Source: Strongyloides papillosus
Taxonomy: Eukaryota; Nematoda; Chromadorea; Rhabditida; Strongyloididae
Assembly: GCA_005656395.1 (NCBI GenBank)
Contig: SRSI01000014.1
Span: forward strand, 186,001-250,000
DNA: 64,000 nt
Reading direction: 5' to 3'
A program made the translations under genes and the position numbers. A model generated the notes under the pieces. It made no database searches, was not told the DNA's origin, and saw only the letters and a list, made by a program, of their open reading frames with translations. Position 1 is the stretch's first letter; every line of letters starts with the position of its first letter. This document shows positions 1-11,252 of the stretch, one piece after another.

Positions 1-357
1 CTGGATTTTATAGAACTTTATTGCGGTTTAATTGTGACTCTCGGGGATGCTTTTGTTTTCGAGCAAATTATTACTTTTTTTCATTAAAAAATGGTAAGTC
101 TTTTTAATAAAAACATCCTTAATTTATTAGATCTAAAAATTAAAGCAAAGTCTTTCCATATGGAAGGAAAGTTGTTATGTAAAATTAGTGGAACATTTAT
201 ATTTCCAATAAAAAGTGCTGTTACATGTATAAATAGAGATATAATGCCAGATTTGGACAAAGTTGAATTGGCAGATATTCCTGGTATTAAAAAAACATGT
301 AAACCTAGGCTTCGTAATAGAGTGAGAAGTAAGACTTATAAAATTAATTCTGGATGA
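1..357 (+). CDS. Transthyretin-like (TTR-like) secreted protein, 5' end outside window
   Basis: This is a 5'-truncated gene. Exon 1 is open from the window edge to about 93, and exon 2 runs from 131 to the TGA at 355-357, joined across a 37-bp GT-AG intron (94-130). Read across the junction, the product matches the second half of the gene at 1717-2252: a Cys/Phe-rich strand (CFCFRANYY), then a segment containing AVTCINRDIMPDLDKVEL and a short basic tail. The pattern, with a final Asp-Leu-rich strand, is that of nematode TTR-like proteins, which are small secreted beta-sandwich proteins of largely unknown ligand. The apparent ATG at 91 lies at the exon/intron junction and is not the start. The intron sits at the same codon and phase as in the neighbour, so the two are tandem duplicates. 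Confidence 0.72.
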
Positions 358-1716
358 TATTTTGAAAGTAAACATTAGGTTGTATAATAAATTAATGAAC
401 GAATATCATTAATTGTTAAAAATCGATTAATGATATGTTCAAATTTTTTCTGAAATTATTCTATTTGAATAAAATAATGATCATATTCCATTTTTAATAC
501 TCTTATCAGAAAAAATTTTTTTGTTGGTTACCTCAAAGTATTTAAAAGTAAATACACATAAAAAACTACAAATTTGACAAAGCAAGCTGAAATCTAATAA
601 AATGTCCAACCTGTTAAAAATTAGAGTTTATTCAAAATTTTAAAATACTAAATGACAACAAAATATCGTTAACATTTTAACAAAGATCATTTTTTTTAAA
701 TAATCTGCTAACAACAATGAGTTTATAAATAAAAAAATTTTATATATATAATGACTAAAAGCAATGATTATTAAACCACACAATGTGCTATTAATTAAAA
801 TTATTATCTTTATATTTGAACTTTTAAATGTAAATATTTAAATGTTTTTTTTATTCTGACCAAAAATGTATCATGATTGACATCTTTACACAAGTATCAT
901 TTTTAAAGTTGATCTTGAAAGAAAATATAGGAAAAAGTGTAGCTATTAAAATTATATTTTGAAATTTAAATCTTTTTTAAAAATTATATTTTCTAAAACA
1001 TAATAGTTTTTCTCATATAAGTATTTAAAATTTATTAAAATAAATGGACAATTGGTAGGTTTAACACTATATATTAAAAAAACTAAATAAAAACTTTTTT
1101 CATTGGAAATGTTCGTGATTTAAAAAAAAATAAATAAGTTACTGTGCATAAAAAATTACTTTCTCATTGTCATAAATTTCAAGATGATTATAGCTGTTAC
1201 TTGTTCGGTATATTTATTGGATAATTTAAATGGAACAAAAAATACCTATGAATATTTATTCCAAAATCAGTAGCAAATACATACTGATTTTTGATTTTTT
1301 TAATAATTTAAATATATTGAAATATACTATTAACATATAATTTTTTTTATAAGATAACTTATAAATTATCCAACATTTTTTATTGTCAAGTAAATATGAT
1401 ATTAATATATAAACTTAAACATTTTTTATTAGTTATTTTATCACTTCTCTTGTTTTAAAATTATTAATGGATCTCTTTAACTTCAATACTTTTCAAATAT
1501 TCATTTTAGTTTTCAATTTTATTTATATTGTTTTAGAAAACTTCATAATGTTAATTTATAGATGAAAGTGATTATAACTCATTGTTTTATAATTTTTTAC
1601 TTTACTTTTTTTTTCCTGATAAACAGTTAATTTTTTATCAATATACAATGCAATTTCATTAATTAAAATAATTTATATAAGTAGAAGTACTCAATAATTT
1701 TTGTATTTCTTTAGGA
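358..1716. repeat. AT-rich spacer homologous to the other spacers of the array
   Basis: No gene is seen. The first part (about 395-600) matches the 3' flank of the next TTR-like gene (about 2270-2460). The middle (about 640-960) matches blocks that lie upstream of the astacin-like genes, sharing the AACAAAGATCATTTTTTTTAAA-like and TTGATCTTGAAAGAAAA-like strings. This unit therefore has an astacin-type 5' flank but no astacin-like gene. Confidence 0.55.
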
Positions 1717-2252
1717 ATGATAATCAAGAAAATTTTTATTTTTCTCTTGATTTTTATATTTAACATAAATGACGTTGAATGCTATAAAAGAAGAAGAAAA
1801 TTATGGTTGATGGGGACTATTCAATACAAAGGTAGACCTGCTAGCGGTGCCAAAATTACTGTTTGCGAAAGATTTTTGCCTGGAATTAAGAGAGTTCTAG
1901 TAAAGTCTAATTGTAATGAATATGGAAAGTTTTGTTTTCAAGCAAATAAATATTTATTTTCTCACAAAAGTAAGTTTTCAATAAAAACATTTTTAACTTA
2001 TTAGATCTAATCATTTATGTACGATATTACTATCAAAAAGGAGATTGGTTTAATTGTATTAGTGGATCATTTGATTTTCCAATAGAAACAGCTATTACAT
2101 GTATCAATAGAGATATAGCTCCAGATTTGGGCACACTTGACTTGAATACAATTCCTGGTTTTACAAAAAAACGTCAAGTTAGGCGTTGCAATACAAGGAG
2201 AAGTAGGAGTTGTAGAACTAGTTTGATGCGGTCTTGTGAATCTATACATTAG
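1717..2252 (+). CDS. Transthyretin-like (TTR-like) secreted protein
   Basis: Two exons (1717-1969 and 2005-2252) flank a 35-bp GT-AG intron, giving 166 aa. Residues 1-22 form a signal peptide with an Ile/Phe-rich core. The mature part opens with MGTIQYKGRPASGAKITV, the typical first strand of nematode TTR-like proteins (G-x-L/I-x-x-x-G-x-P-A-x-G). It continues through a Cys-containing middle to AITCINRDIAPDLGTLDL, the usual last strand. The tail is basic and Cys-rich, unlike the short tail of most family members. TTCTTTAG directly before the ATG could be a cis or spliced-leader acceptor. The family is secreted, and some members act at the host interface or in neurons; the ligand is unknown here. 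It is a tandem paralogue of the gene at the left edge. Confidence 0.82.
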
Positions 2253-3423
2253 ATGATATAATAACTTAAGGAACGAATATCAACAATCATTAAAAAATGG
2301 ATAAATGATGTGTTTTAATTTTCTTTAAAATTTTTCTATTTGAATAAACTAATTATTATATTTTATATACTTTAAATTGTGTTCATTAGGAAATTATTTT
2401 CATTGTTTACCTCAAAATATTTCAAAATAAATACGCATAAAAAACATGATCAAATTTTAACAAATCATCATGAAATGCAGTACAAACTTCCACTTTTTAA
2501 AAAATAAAATTAAAAATATCAAGCGTCAACAAAAATGTTGTAAATTTATTACTTGCCACAAGAATTTTGTCTTTTTTACAAAAAAATATATTTGAAATTT
2601 TGAATAAATGTAACTTTTCATATCTCAATATTTGTTGCTATAATATAATGTTCATCTTAGAGTCTAATTTCTTATTAACAGTATATTATGTAGACAGTTG
2701 TTATAAGTCATATTCGCGTAAAGTTCTAAACGTTTTAACAAAGACTATTTTTTTAAATAACGTGATAGTAAAAAAATTAGAAATTTTAAAACAATAATAA
2801 CGAAAAGCAATAAATATTTACCAACTCAAAGTACTATAAATTTAAAATATTATTTTAATATTTGGTCTTTTTTTAATTAAAATATTTAGAAGTTAGCTTT
2901 TATTATTATTAAAAAAGCATAGATTTGTAAAGTTTTTATAATTTTAACTATTAAGATGATCTTGAAAATAGTAAAAAAAAATTCCACGTTATCAGATAAG
3001 TGTAATTTCATAAGAAAATAATATTTTCAATAATTCAAACTATTTAAACATATTAAAGAAGAAAATACGATATGTTAAATAAATGCTCTTTATCAGGGCA
3101 TAAAAATTATACATAAAGTTAAATAATAATCTTGTATTTTGAAATACATTATAAAAAACAATTTAAAACTTTATAAAGAAAATAATATCATTAAAAATAG
3201 CGACCTATTAAAATATTTTTTTAATTATTGTTTGAATTTTTGTGTGGGAAATATTTGCGATAAAATGAATCACAAATCAAAAAAGTTTGAATTTTAATTT
3301 GTTGGATAAAATTGATACATTTTACAAAGATCTGTGTTTTTTGTTTGTTTACACATATAATGTTTGTGATAAAAACTATAAATACATCAAAAATTTCATA
3401 TTATAATGTATTTATTCATTATA
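2253..3423. repeat. Duplicated spacer: TTR 3' flank running into astacin-like 5' flank
   Basis: No gene is seen. Positions 2260-2480 match the 3' flank of the first TTR-like gene. Positions 2500-3420 match the 5' flanks of the downstream astacin-like genes, including a block at about 3240-3385 that is very similar in all four. A short open frame at 2567-2797 is not conserved as protein among the copies. Confidence 0.55.
3376..3385 (+). promoter_or_regulatory. TATA-type core promoter of astacin-like gene 1
   Basis: CTATAAATAC lies about 40 bp before the ATG. It is inside a block (about 3240-3420) conserved upstream of all four array genes, and the same 10-mer recurs at matching distance in each. 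Confidence 0.6.
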
Positions 3424-4619
3424 ATGAAACAATTATTTTCTATTTCATTCTTGGTTTTATTGTACTTAATACAAAGTGTAGGTTTTCAATAATAAAATTA
3501 ACATTTCTTTAGACAATTGAAGCAAAATCATCAAGATACAAAAAAAAGCCCCCAACAAAAAAGCCTTCAACACAAAGGAAATTACCATCTTATGTTCAAT
3601 GTTATAAGCCAATTAAATATCATTTTGAAATTACTAAGCATGACAGATTTTATGTTGAAGGTTTTATCGATGACATCAATGATAAAACATTTTTAAAATT
3701 TCATGAAGAAAATAATTTAATTGAGGGTGTAGGGATAAATTTTTTCTCTAACAATAAGGAAGACAAAGTAGAGTTATCATATGACGATAAAAAACCTACA
3801 GTTGTTAATTTGACTAAAGAGACGTATGGCTATAGACATTTAGTAGGATATTACCTTGGTTATGCTTTAGGGTTAATCCCAGAACTTGCACGTAAAGATA
3901 GAGATTCCGACGTTAAAGTCTTTGAGAAAAACATCTCAGATTCATATAAAAAATATTATGAAAAAAAAAGTAGTTATCCTGAATCTTATTATGCTACAGG
4001 TTTCGATTTTGGGTCTGTAATGCTTGCTAAACCATTTTTTGGAAGTAAATCAAATAGTGAGCGTACTTATATGTCAAAGTTTTTTCCACATTATGAAAAT
4101 CAGATTAGTGAACACAATGAATTTTCATTCAATGATTATAAAAGATTAAATCTTTTGTACTGTAAAGATATTTGTAAAAAAAGTAAAACGTGCAGAAACT
4201 ATGGCTATTATGGCAATAATTGTGATTCTTGTGAATGTTTCTATCCTTTTCATGGAAAAGATTGCACTTTATATCATGAAAGACATAGTGAATGTGGTAA
4301 AGATATTACAATCAAAGCATATTCTAAAGCTAAAGAAAAAAAATTAAAAAATATATCTCTCGGAGAATGCTTCTATATTATAAAAGCAAATAATCCTAAA
4401 AAGAAAGTAAAGTTGACAATTAAAAGATTTAAAGGCGTACCTGGTAGACATAAATTAGAAATAAAATATCGTAAAGATAAAGGTGCTGAACATTTAAAGA
4501 TAGACGGTAATGTCGCTTGGTTTAAATTTCCACCATTGTCTAGCAGTGTAATAATAAATTTTGTTTCTTATAGTCCAGGTAATGAGTTGGAGTTGAAATA
4601 TCAAGAAGTAAAAAAATAG
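3424..4619 (+). CDS. Astacin-like secreted protein 1, zinc site lost, with EGF and CUB modules
   Basis: Two exons (3424-3477; 3513-4619; 35-bp intron) give 386 aa. Residues 1-18 are the signal-peptide core, followed by a short Lys/Pro linker with no propeptide switch. The astacin-type domain spans about 45-230. At 131-142 the family helix HExxHxxGxxHE reads YYLGYALGLIPE, followed by ARKDRD, so all three zinc-binding His and the catalytic Glu are replaced while ALG and RxDRD are kept. The Met-turn SIMHY reads SVMLA. A six-Cys EGF-like module (about 235-270) and a CUB-like domain (about 279-386) follow, as in nematode astacins. I infer a secreted, non-proteolytic astacin-fold protein. AATAAA lies 50 bp after the stop. 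The C-terminal half is nearly identical to gene 4. Confidence 0.82.
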
Positions 4620-6542
4620 ATTTAAATTAATTTTCTTTAAGTGCAAAGAATTTTATTATATTCTTAAAAATAAAATATAATATTTGTCTTATTCCATTTT
4701 GTTTTGATCATTACAAGGAAAATCAAACATGAGTAGTGTAAAAATAGTTTTTAATTTTGAAAGTTTCATTAAATTGTTGTATGTAATTTTAACCAAAATA
4801 ATCAGTGATAAAAAACTTTTATAACTTATTTTATTTACCAAGCAGTAAAATTTTTAAAGTTTACGGGCGGCTTCCTGTTAAAAGAACAAAGGTGTACGCA
4901 AGAAAGATACAGATTTTATTACAATAAAAAAAACTAAAAGCTATATAAAACAATGTAAATAATATATGAACTAACCCTGTGAAAACCAACTTATATTTCT
5001 TCACAAGTTTACAATGTAGCAACTAATAATATAATAGTATAAAACCTAAAATTATAAAGTTAGAAACATTCTTAAATTATCACTAAAATTATTCTACATA
5101 TTTCTAGTTTATATAATATTATAAATGATGAGATTAAAAGTCATGATCGCCAATAAGACAACAAGCAGGGGTTAGTATACCTTAAGGAGGTAAACGATTT
5201 TTGATCCATTAAATTTCAATAAAATATAAGATATTTTACTAAACTAAAAAATACAAGTTTCTGAATATGGTAGATATTAATTGATTAGAATATGGCAAAA
5301 GATGTAATTTGCTTATGATTTTTAAAGTATAATATTAAAAAGTATTTAAACAAAATGAAGCATTAATGTTTTTTATATAATTTATTTTTTTCCTTGATCA
5401 TAAATAATTTAACTATTGAATGGGATGTGATAATTTTTGCTCTTTGAAATTTTTATATTAACTACTCTTATTATATTTGCAGCTAGGTATTTATAAATAT
5501 TTTTCTACTTTTTATTAAACTTTATTGATATTCATAAGTTTATAGTAAATATTATTGACTCAATAATTATTAATTCGTTAATTTTTAAAATAGTATTTTT
5601 CAATAGAAATTTTTATAATAGAAATCATATAAAAATTTTTCAGAAGGCTATAAAATATAGCGTAGTATTTATTTGGTTTAAACACAAGTTTTAAAAATTA
5701 TATAACGGTATAGTTTTTTAACTGATTTACCAAGTAAATTAATTATTTGAACTATATATTTTTTTAGATCAATGTCGCTTATTTTGACAAACTAATATAT
5801 TTTTACACAAATCGGTTTTTTAACAAACAAAGTTTTTTTTACTTTAAATGTGTAGTATTTTTTGCCAAATTCAAAATGAAAGACATTTTTACTACTAAAA
5901 ATGATGAAGAAACAAAACAATAATAATAATTAATATCAACTAACTAATTCCTTATCAAAATCTGGTTTTATTTAAAATATTTAATTGTGCATAATTCATG
6001 AGCATTGGATTAATAATATATAAAAAAATAAGTATGCCGAAGTCAATTATGCTTCAAGGATATTTTTTTGAAGCCATATTCAAATCCTGTCACTAAAAGA
6101 GGAAGAAAATAATTTTGGATTAGTATATTTTCCCATTACTGTTACAACAATAGTTTTACCTTGTTATTTAAATGTTTATAAAATTAAGATACTATGATAT
6201 GTTAAGATTGCTTTTAAAAAAGCGCTTGTAATTTTACATAAAATTAAATTCTAATCTTGTATTTTAAAATGTATTTTAGAAAACAATTTATGTCTTAAAA
6301 TGAGAATAATATCATTGAAAAAAAACAACTTATAACTATCTAATTATTGCTTCACTTTCGCATGCGAAATATGTGTAATTAAATTAATTACAAGTCAAAA
6401 AAGTTTGAGTTCTATTAGGTTAAGCAATGTTGATACATTTAACACAAATCTGTGCTTTTGTTGTTTGCATAGATATTGTTTGTAATAAAAACTATAAATA
6501 CATCAAAAATTTAATATTATAATGTAATAATTCATTATTATA
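4620..6542. repeat. Duplicated intergenic spacer with a unique insert
   Basis: The spacer aligns by eye with the spacers after genes 2, 3 and 4: polyA region at 4669, GATTATTACAAGGAAAATCAAAC-type block, and conserved 5' flank near 6370-6540. About 400 bp (roughly 4840-5245) has no counterpart in the others. No gene is seen. Confidence 0.55.
6492..6501 (+). promoter_or_regulatory. TATA-type core promoter of astacin-like gene 2
   Basis: CTATAAATAC lies about 42 bp upstream of the ATG in the same conserved context as in the other three copies. Confidence 0.58.
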
Positions 6543-7720
6543 ATGAAACAACTATTTTTCATTTTATTCTTCGTATTGATGTATTTAATGCAAAATGTAG
6601 GTTTTCAATACTAAAATTAATATTTTTTTAGACAATTGAAGCAAAATCCAAAAAAAAGTCTCCATCAAAAAGGCAATTACCATCTTATGTTCAATGTTCA
6701 GCACCAATTAAATATTACTTTCAAATTAGTCGAAGTGATAAGTATTTTATTGCAAGAGCTATGTATTATATTCAAAGTGAAACATTTTTAAAATTTAAGG
6801 AAGAAAAAAATTTGATCAACGATACAGGAATAAATTTCTATTCTAATGATAAGGAAGACAATGTAGAGTTATCATATGACGATAAAACACCCACAGTTGT
6901 CAATTTGACTGGAAAGACGTATGCTAATAAAGTTTTAGCAGGATTCTATTTTGGTTATGCTCTGGGATTAATCCCGGAAATCGCACGTAAAGACAGAGAT
7001 TTAAAGGTGAAAGTCTTATCGCAAAATATTTCACCTAAATATATGAAATTTTATAGTAAAAAAAAGACATACCCTAAATCTTATTATGCTACAGACTTCG
7101 ATTTTTCGTCTATAATGTTTGCTAGACCTTTCTTTGGAAGTAATTCAAGAAACAAGCATACTTATAAGTTTAAGTCTTATTCATATTATAAAAAACAGAT
7201 TAAGGAATTCAATGAATTTTCATTTAATGATTATAAAAGACTAAACATTTTGTACTGTAAGAACCAGTGTAAAGAAAGTGAAAAGTGTGAGAATTTTGGC
7301 TTTCATGGTGATAACTGTGATTCATGTAAATGTTTCTTTCCTTTTAGAGGACGAGACTGCCGATCGTATGAATTAAGATCTAATGAATGTGGCAAAGAGT
7401 TTAAAACAAAAGCATATTCTAAGCCTAGGGAAAAGACATTTATAGATCTTCATGGAGAATGCTATTATATTATAAAGGCAAATAATCCTGAAAAGAAAGT
7501 AAAGCTGACAATTAAAAAATTTAAAACAATAAAAACTTATACTTATCATTTATTAATAAAGTATCGTAAAGATAAAGGTGCTGTAGGTTTAGAGATACAA
7601 AGTAACGTTACTGAGTTTAAACTTCCGCCAGTGTCTAGCAGTATAATAATATCTTATGCTTCTTATGATTCGGATAATGAGTTGGTATTGAAATATCAAG
7701 AAGTCAAAAGATATCGTTAA
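6543..7720 (+). CDS. Astacin-like secreted protein 2, zinc site lost
   Basis: Exons 6543-6596 and 6632-7720 (35-bp intron) give 380 aa. The architecture matches gene 1: 18-residue hydrophobic leader, Lys/Ser/Pro linker, astacin-type domain, EGF-like Cys cluster, CUB-like tail. The zinc helix reads FYFGYALGLIPE before ARKDRD, and the Met-turn is SIMFA, so every zinc ligand is missing. It is the most diverged of the four in the region after the helix (KVKVLSQNISPKY against DVKVFEKNISDSY elsewhere), so it has largely escaped the homogenisation seen among genes 1, 3 and 4. The ATG is the only one that gives a leader. AATAAA lies at 7764. Confidence 0.82.
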
Positions 7721-10080
7721 ATTATTTTAGATTAATTGCATAGAATTTTATTATATTTTTGAAAATAAAATATAATATTTGTCTTATTTCATTTTGTTTT
7801 GATTATTACAAGGAAAATCAAACATTAGTAGTGTAAAAATAGTTTTTAATTTTGGAAGTTTCATTAAATTGTTGTATGTACTTTTAACTAAAATAATCAG
7901 TAATAAAAAACTTATATATTTTGTTTTTCATTGCCAAATTAAAAAATACTCGTTATTAAATACGGTAAATATGAATTGATTAGAATATTAGATAAGATTT
8001 AATATAAAATTGGTTTATGATTTTTACAGCATAATATGAAAAAGTATTTTATCAGTATGAAACATTAACATTATATTTTAAATCAATTTTTTTATAGATC
8101 TTAAATAATTTAAATGTCACATGGGATGTGATCATTTTTTGCTCTTTGAAATTTTTATGCTAACTAATCTTATAAAATTTGGAGCTTAGTAATTATAAAT
8201 GTTTTTTAATTTTTATTAAATTTTATCGGTGATCATAAATCTATAGTAAATATTTTATGAGTTAATAATTATTAATTCGTTAATCTTTAAAATAGCAATT
8301 TTTTAATAGAATTTTTTATTAAAAAAGTATTTAAAAATTGCACAAAGAATATAAAATATGGATAGTATTTATTAACATTAGTTAAGATTTAGTAATAATG
8401 TTAAACTAAAAACATTAAGAAATCGTTTCTGAATAACGAATTACAAAGTTTTATGCAATCTGTTTCTTAGTATAAAAATTTTTTGACTAATAAAAAATAA
8501 AGTTTCAAAGCATGTTTTGAAAATTGTAAAATGTGGTAGTCTTTTAACCGTTTTGCCTAGTAAATTAATTGCTTGGACTAAACATTTTTCCAGATCAATA
8601 TAGCTTTTTTGAGCAAAATTATAAATTTTTACATTAATAATTCCTTTACAAAGAAAGTTCTTTTTTTACTTTTAAAAAATTGTTTTCTGATTAAATTCAT
8701 AATAAAAAACATTTTAACTAAGAAAATTGATAAAGAACCAGCACAAAAAAAACAACTTATTTTAACTTATTAATTGCTGTCAAAACTAGATTTTATTTAC
8801 AAATAATTATTTATTCATAATTCATAAAAATTGGTTTAATAACAAATATAATAAAAAAAAGCTTTCCAGAAATCAATTATACATAAAGTATGTATTTCTA
8901 AAGCCATATAAGTATCTTGTGAACAAGAAGAAGAAAATAATTTTTGACTATTATATTGTCCTTTACTCTTACAAAAATATTTTTCTTATTGATATTTAAA
9001 CAATATTAAAACTCATAAAAGATATATTAAATAAAAGAATATTGTTTACAATCAAAAATTACAAACTATTTTATACACAAAGTGGGATGAATTTTGACAA
9101 ATCTTATTGAAACGTCGTAAAATGTTTCACCTACTTAAATATTATCATTTGTTTAAGTTGAAAAATATCAAGCTTCAACAAAATAGTGTAAAGTATGCAA
9201 AATAATAGATTGTCACATAGATTTTGGTAATTTTTACAAAAATAAATATGTTTTACATTTTTAAATAATGTAACTTTTTTATCTTAATATTTTTTTATAT
9301 TATTATGTTCATCTTAGAGTCTAATTTATTTTTTTGCAGTATGTTACATAGAAAGTTATTAAAAGTCAATTTCCTACAGAGTTGAAAAAGTATTAACGGA
9401 TGTTATCTTTCTAAACAGTTTACTTGTAACAGTGAAGTTCAGAAATTTTATAACTATAATAACAAAAACAATATTTATTTGACCACACAAAGTACTAATA
9501 ATTAAAAATATTACTTTGGTATTTACTCTTTTTTGAATAAAATATTTTAAAGTTTTTTTTTACTATAAACAAAGGTGAAAAATGTTTTATAACTTTTTGT
9601 AATTTTAATTTTTGAAGATGATCTTGAAAAATGTATAAGGAATTTAGGTTATCAGGTAAGTGAAATTTCAAAGGATAATAAAATTTTCAATAATTCAAAC
9701 TATTCAAACATATTAGAAAAAAATTATGATGTATTAACAAATCATTTCTACAAAAGCATTTATAAGTTCACAAAAATCTAAATTCTAATCTTGCATTTTG
9801 AAATTTATCGTGGAAAACAGCTCAAGTTTTAAGGTAAGAATAATATCATAAAAAAAGCAACTCATTTTATTAATTTTTTAATTAATGTTTTAATTTTCGT
9901 GGGCGAAATATTTGCAATAAATTAAACATAAACCAAAAAAAGTTAATTTTGATAGGTTAGATAATGTTGATATTTTTTACACATTTCTTTGTTTTTTTCT
10001 GTTTACATAGGTATTGTTTGTAATAAAAGCTATAAATACACCGAAAATTTCATATTATAATGTATTAATTCATTATTATA
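7721..10080. repeat. Duplicated intergenic spacer
   Basis: The whole interval can be matched piecewise to the spacers after the other array genes. This includes a string near 9110-9180 (CTTATTGAAAC..AAAATGTTTCACCT) that recurs near 12760 and 16390. No gene is seen. Confidence 0.55.
10030..10039 (+). promoter_or_regulatory. TATA-type core promoter of astacin-like gene 3
   Basis: CTATAAATAC lies about 42 bp upstream of the ATG, in the conserved block. Confidence 0.58.
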
Positions 10081-11252
10081 ATGAAACAATTATTCTTTAT
10101 TCTATTTTTGACTTTATCGTTCTTAATACAAAGTGTAGGTTTTCAATAGTAAAATTAATATTTTTCTAGACAATTGAAACAAAATCTAAAAAAAAGTCTC
10201 CATCAAAAAAGCAATTACCATCTTATGTTCAATGTTCAAAACCAATTAGATATCATTTCCAGAATGCTACATACGATAGATATTATGTTCAAAGTACTAT
10301 TAATGAAATTGAAAAAAGAACTTTTTTAAAATTTAAGAAAGAAAATAATTCAATTAAAGATATTGGAATAAATTTCTACGTTAATAGTAAGGAAGACAAA
10401 GTAGAGTTATCATATGACGACAAAAAACCCACAGTTGTTAATTTGACTGAAAAGACGTATGCTGATAGAATTTTAACAAGGTTCTTCTTTGGTTATGCTT
10501 TAGGATTAATCCCAGAACTTGCACGTAAAGATAGAGATTCTGACGTTAAAGTCTTTGAGAAAAACATCTCAGATTCATATAAAAAATATTATGTAAAAAA
10601 AAGTAGTTATCCTGAATCTTATTATGCTACAGGTTTCGATTTTGGGTCTGTAATGCTTGCTAAACCATTTTTTGGAAATATATCAAAGAATAAGCGTACT
10701 TATATGTCAAAGTTTTATCCACATTATGAAAATCAGATTAGTAACTTTTATGACTTGTCATTTAACGATTATAAAAGACTAAATCTTTTGTACTGTAAAG
10801 ACAAATGTAAAAGCAGTAAGAAATGTGCATACTCTGGATATTATGGTAATACCTGTAAATCTTGTACTTGTTTTTTACCTTTTACTGGGCAATATTGTAC
10901 ATCATATGATATAAGATCTCCTGAATGTGGTAAAGATATTACAATAAAAGCCTATTCAAGTAAAAAGACAAAGACAGTCAAAAATTTTAATGGGAAATGC
11001 TTCTATATTATAGAAGCAAAAAATTCTAAAAAGAAAGTAAAATTGACGATTGAAAAATTTAAAATAAACAGTCCTTACTCTCATAGTTTATATATAAGAT
11101 ATCGTAAAGACAAAGGCGCTGAAGGTCTATTAATAGAAAAAAACGTAACAAACCTTAGTCTTCCGGCATTATCTAACAGTGTGATAATAAATTTTTATTC
11201 TTATGATAAAAAAAATGAGTTAGTATTAAAATACCAAGAAGTCAAAAAATAG
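10081..11252 (+). CDS. Astacin-like secreted protein 3, zinc site lost
   Basis: Exons 10081-10134 and 10170-11252 (35-bp intron) give 378 aa. A leader of 18 residues and a Lys/Ser/Pro linker precede the astacin-type domain with helix FFFGYALGLIPE then ARKDRD, and a Met-turn SVMLA. No zinc ligand remains. EGF-like cysteines and a CUB-like tail follow. About 170 bp from LARKDRD through SVMLAKPFFG (about 10517-10676) is almost identical at DNA level to gene 1, while the flanks of that patch are clearly diverged, which points to gene conversion. AATAAA lies at 11303. Confidence 0.82.

Noticed and set aside
3312..3512. 66-codon plus-strand frame before astacin-like gene 1
   Set aside because: It covers promoter, leader exon and intron in another frame and is not conserved before genes 2-4.
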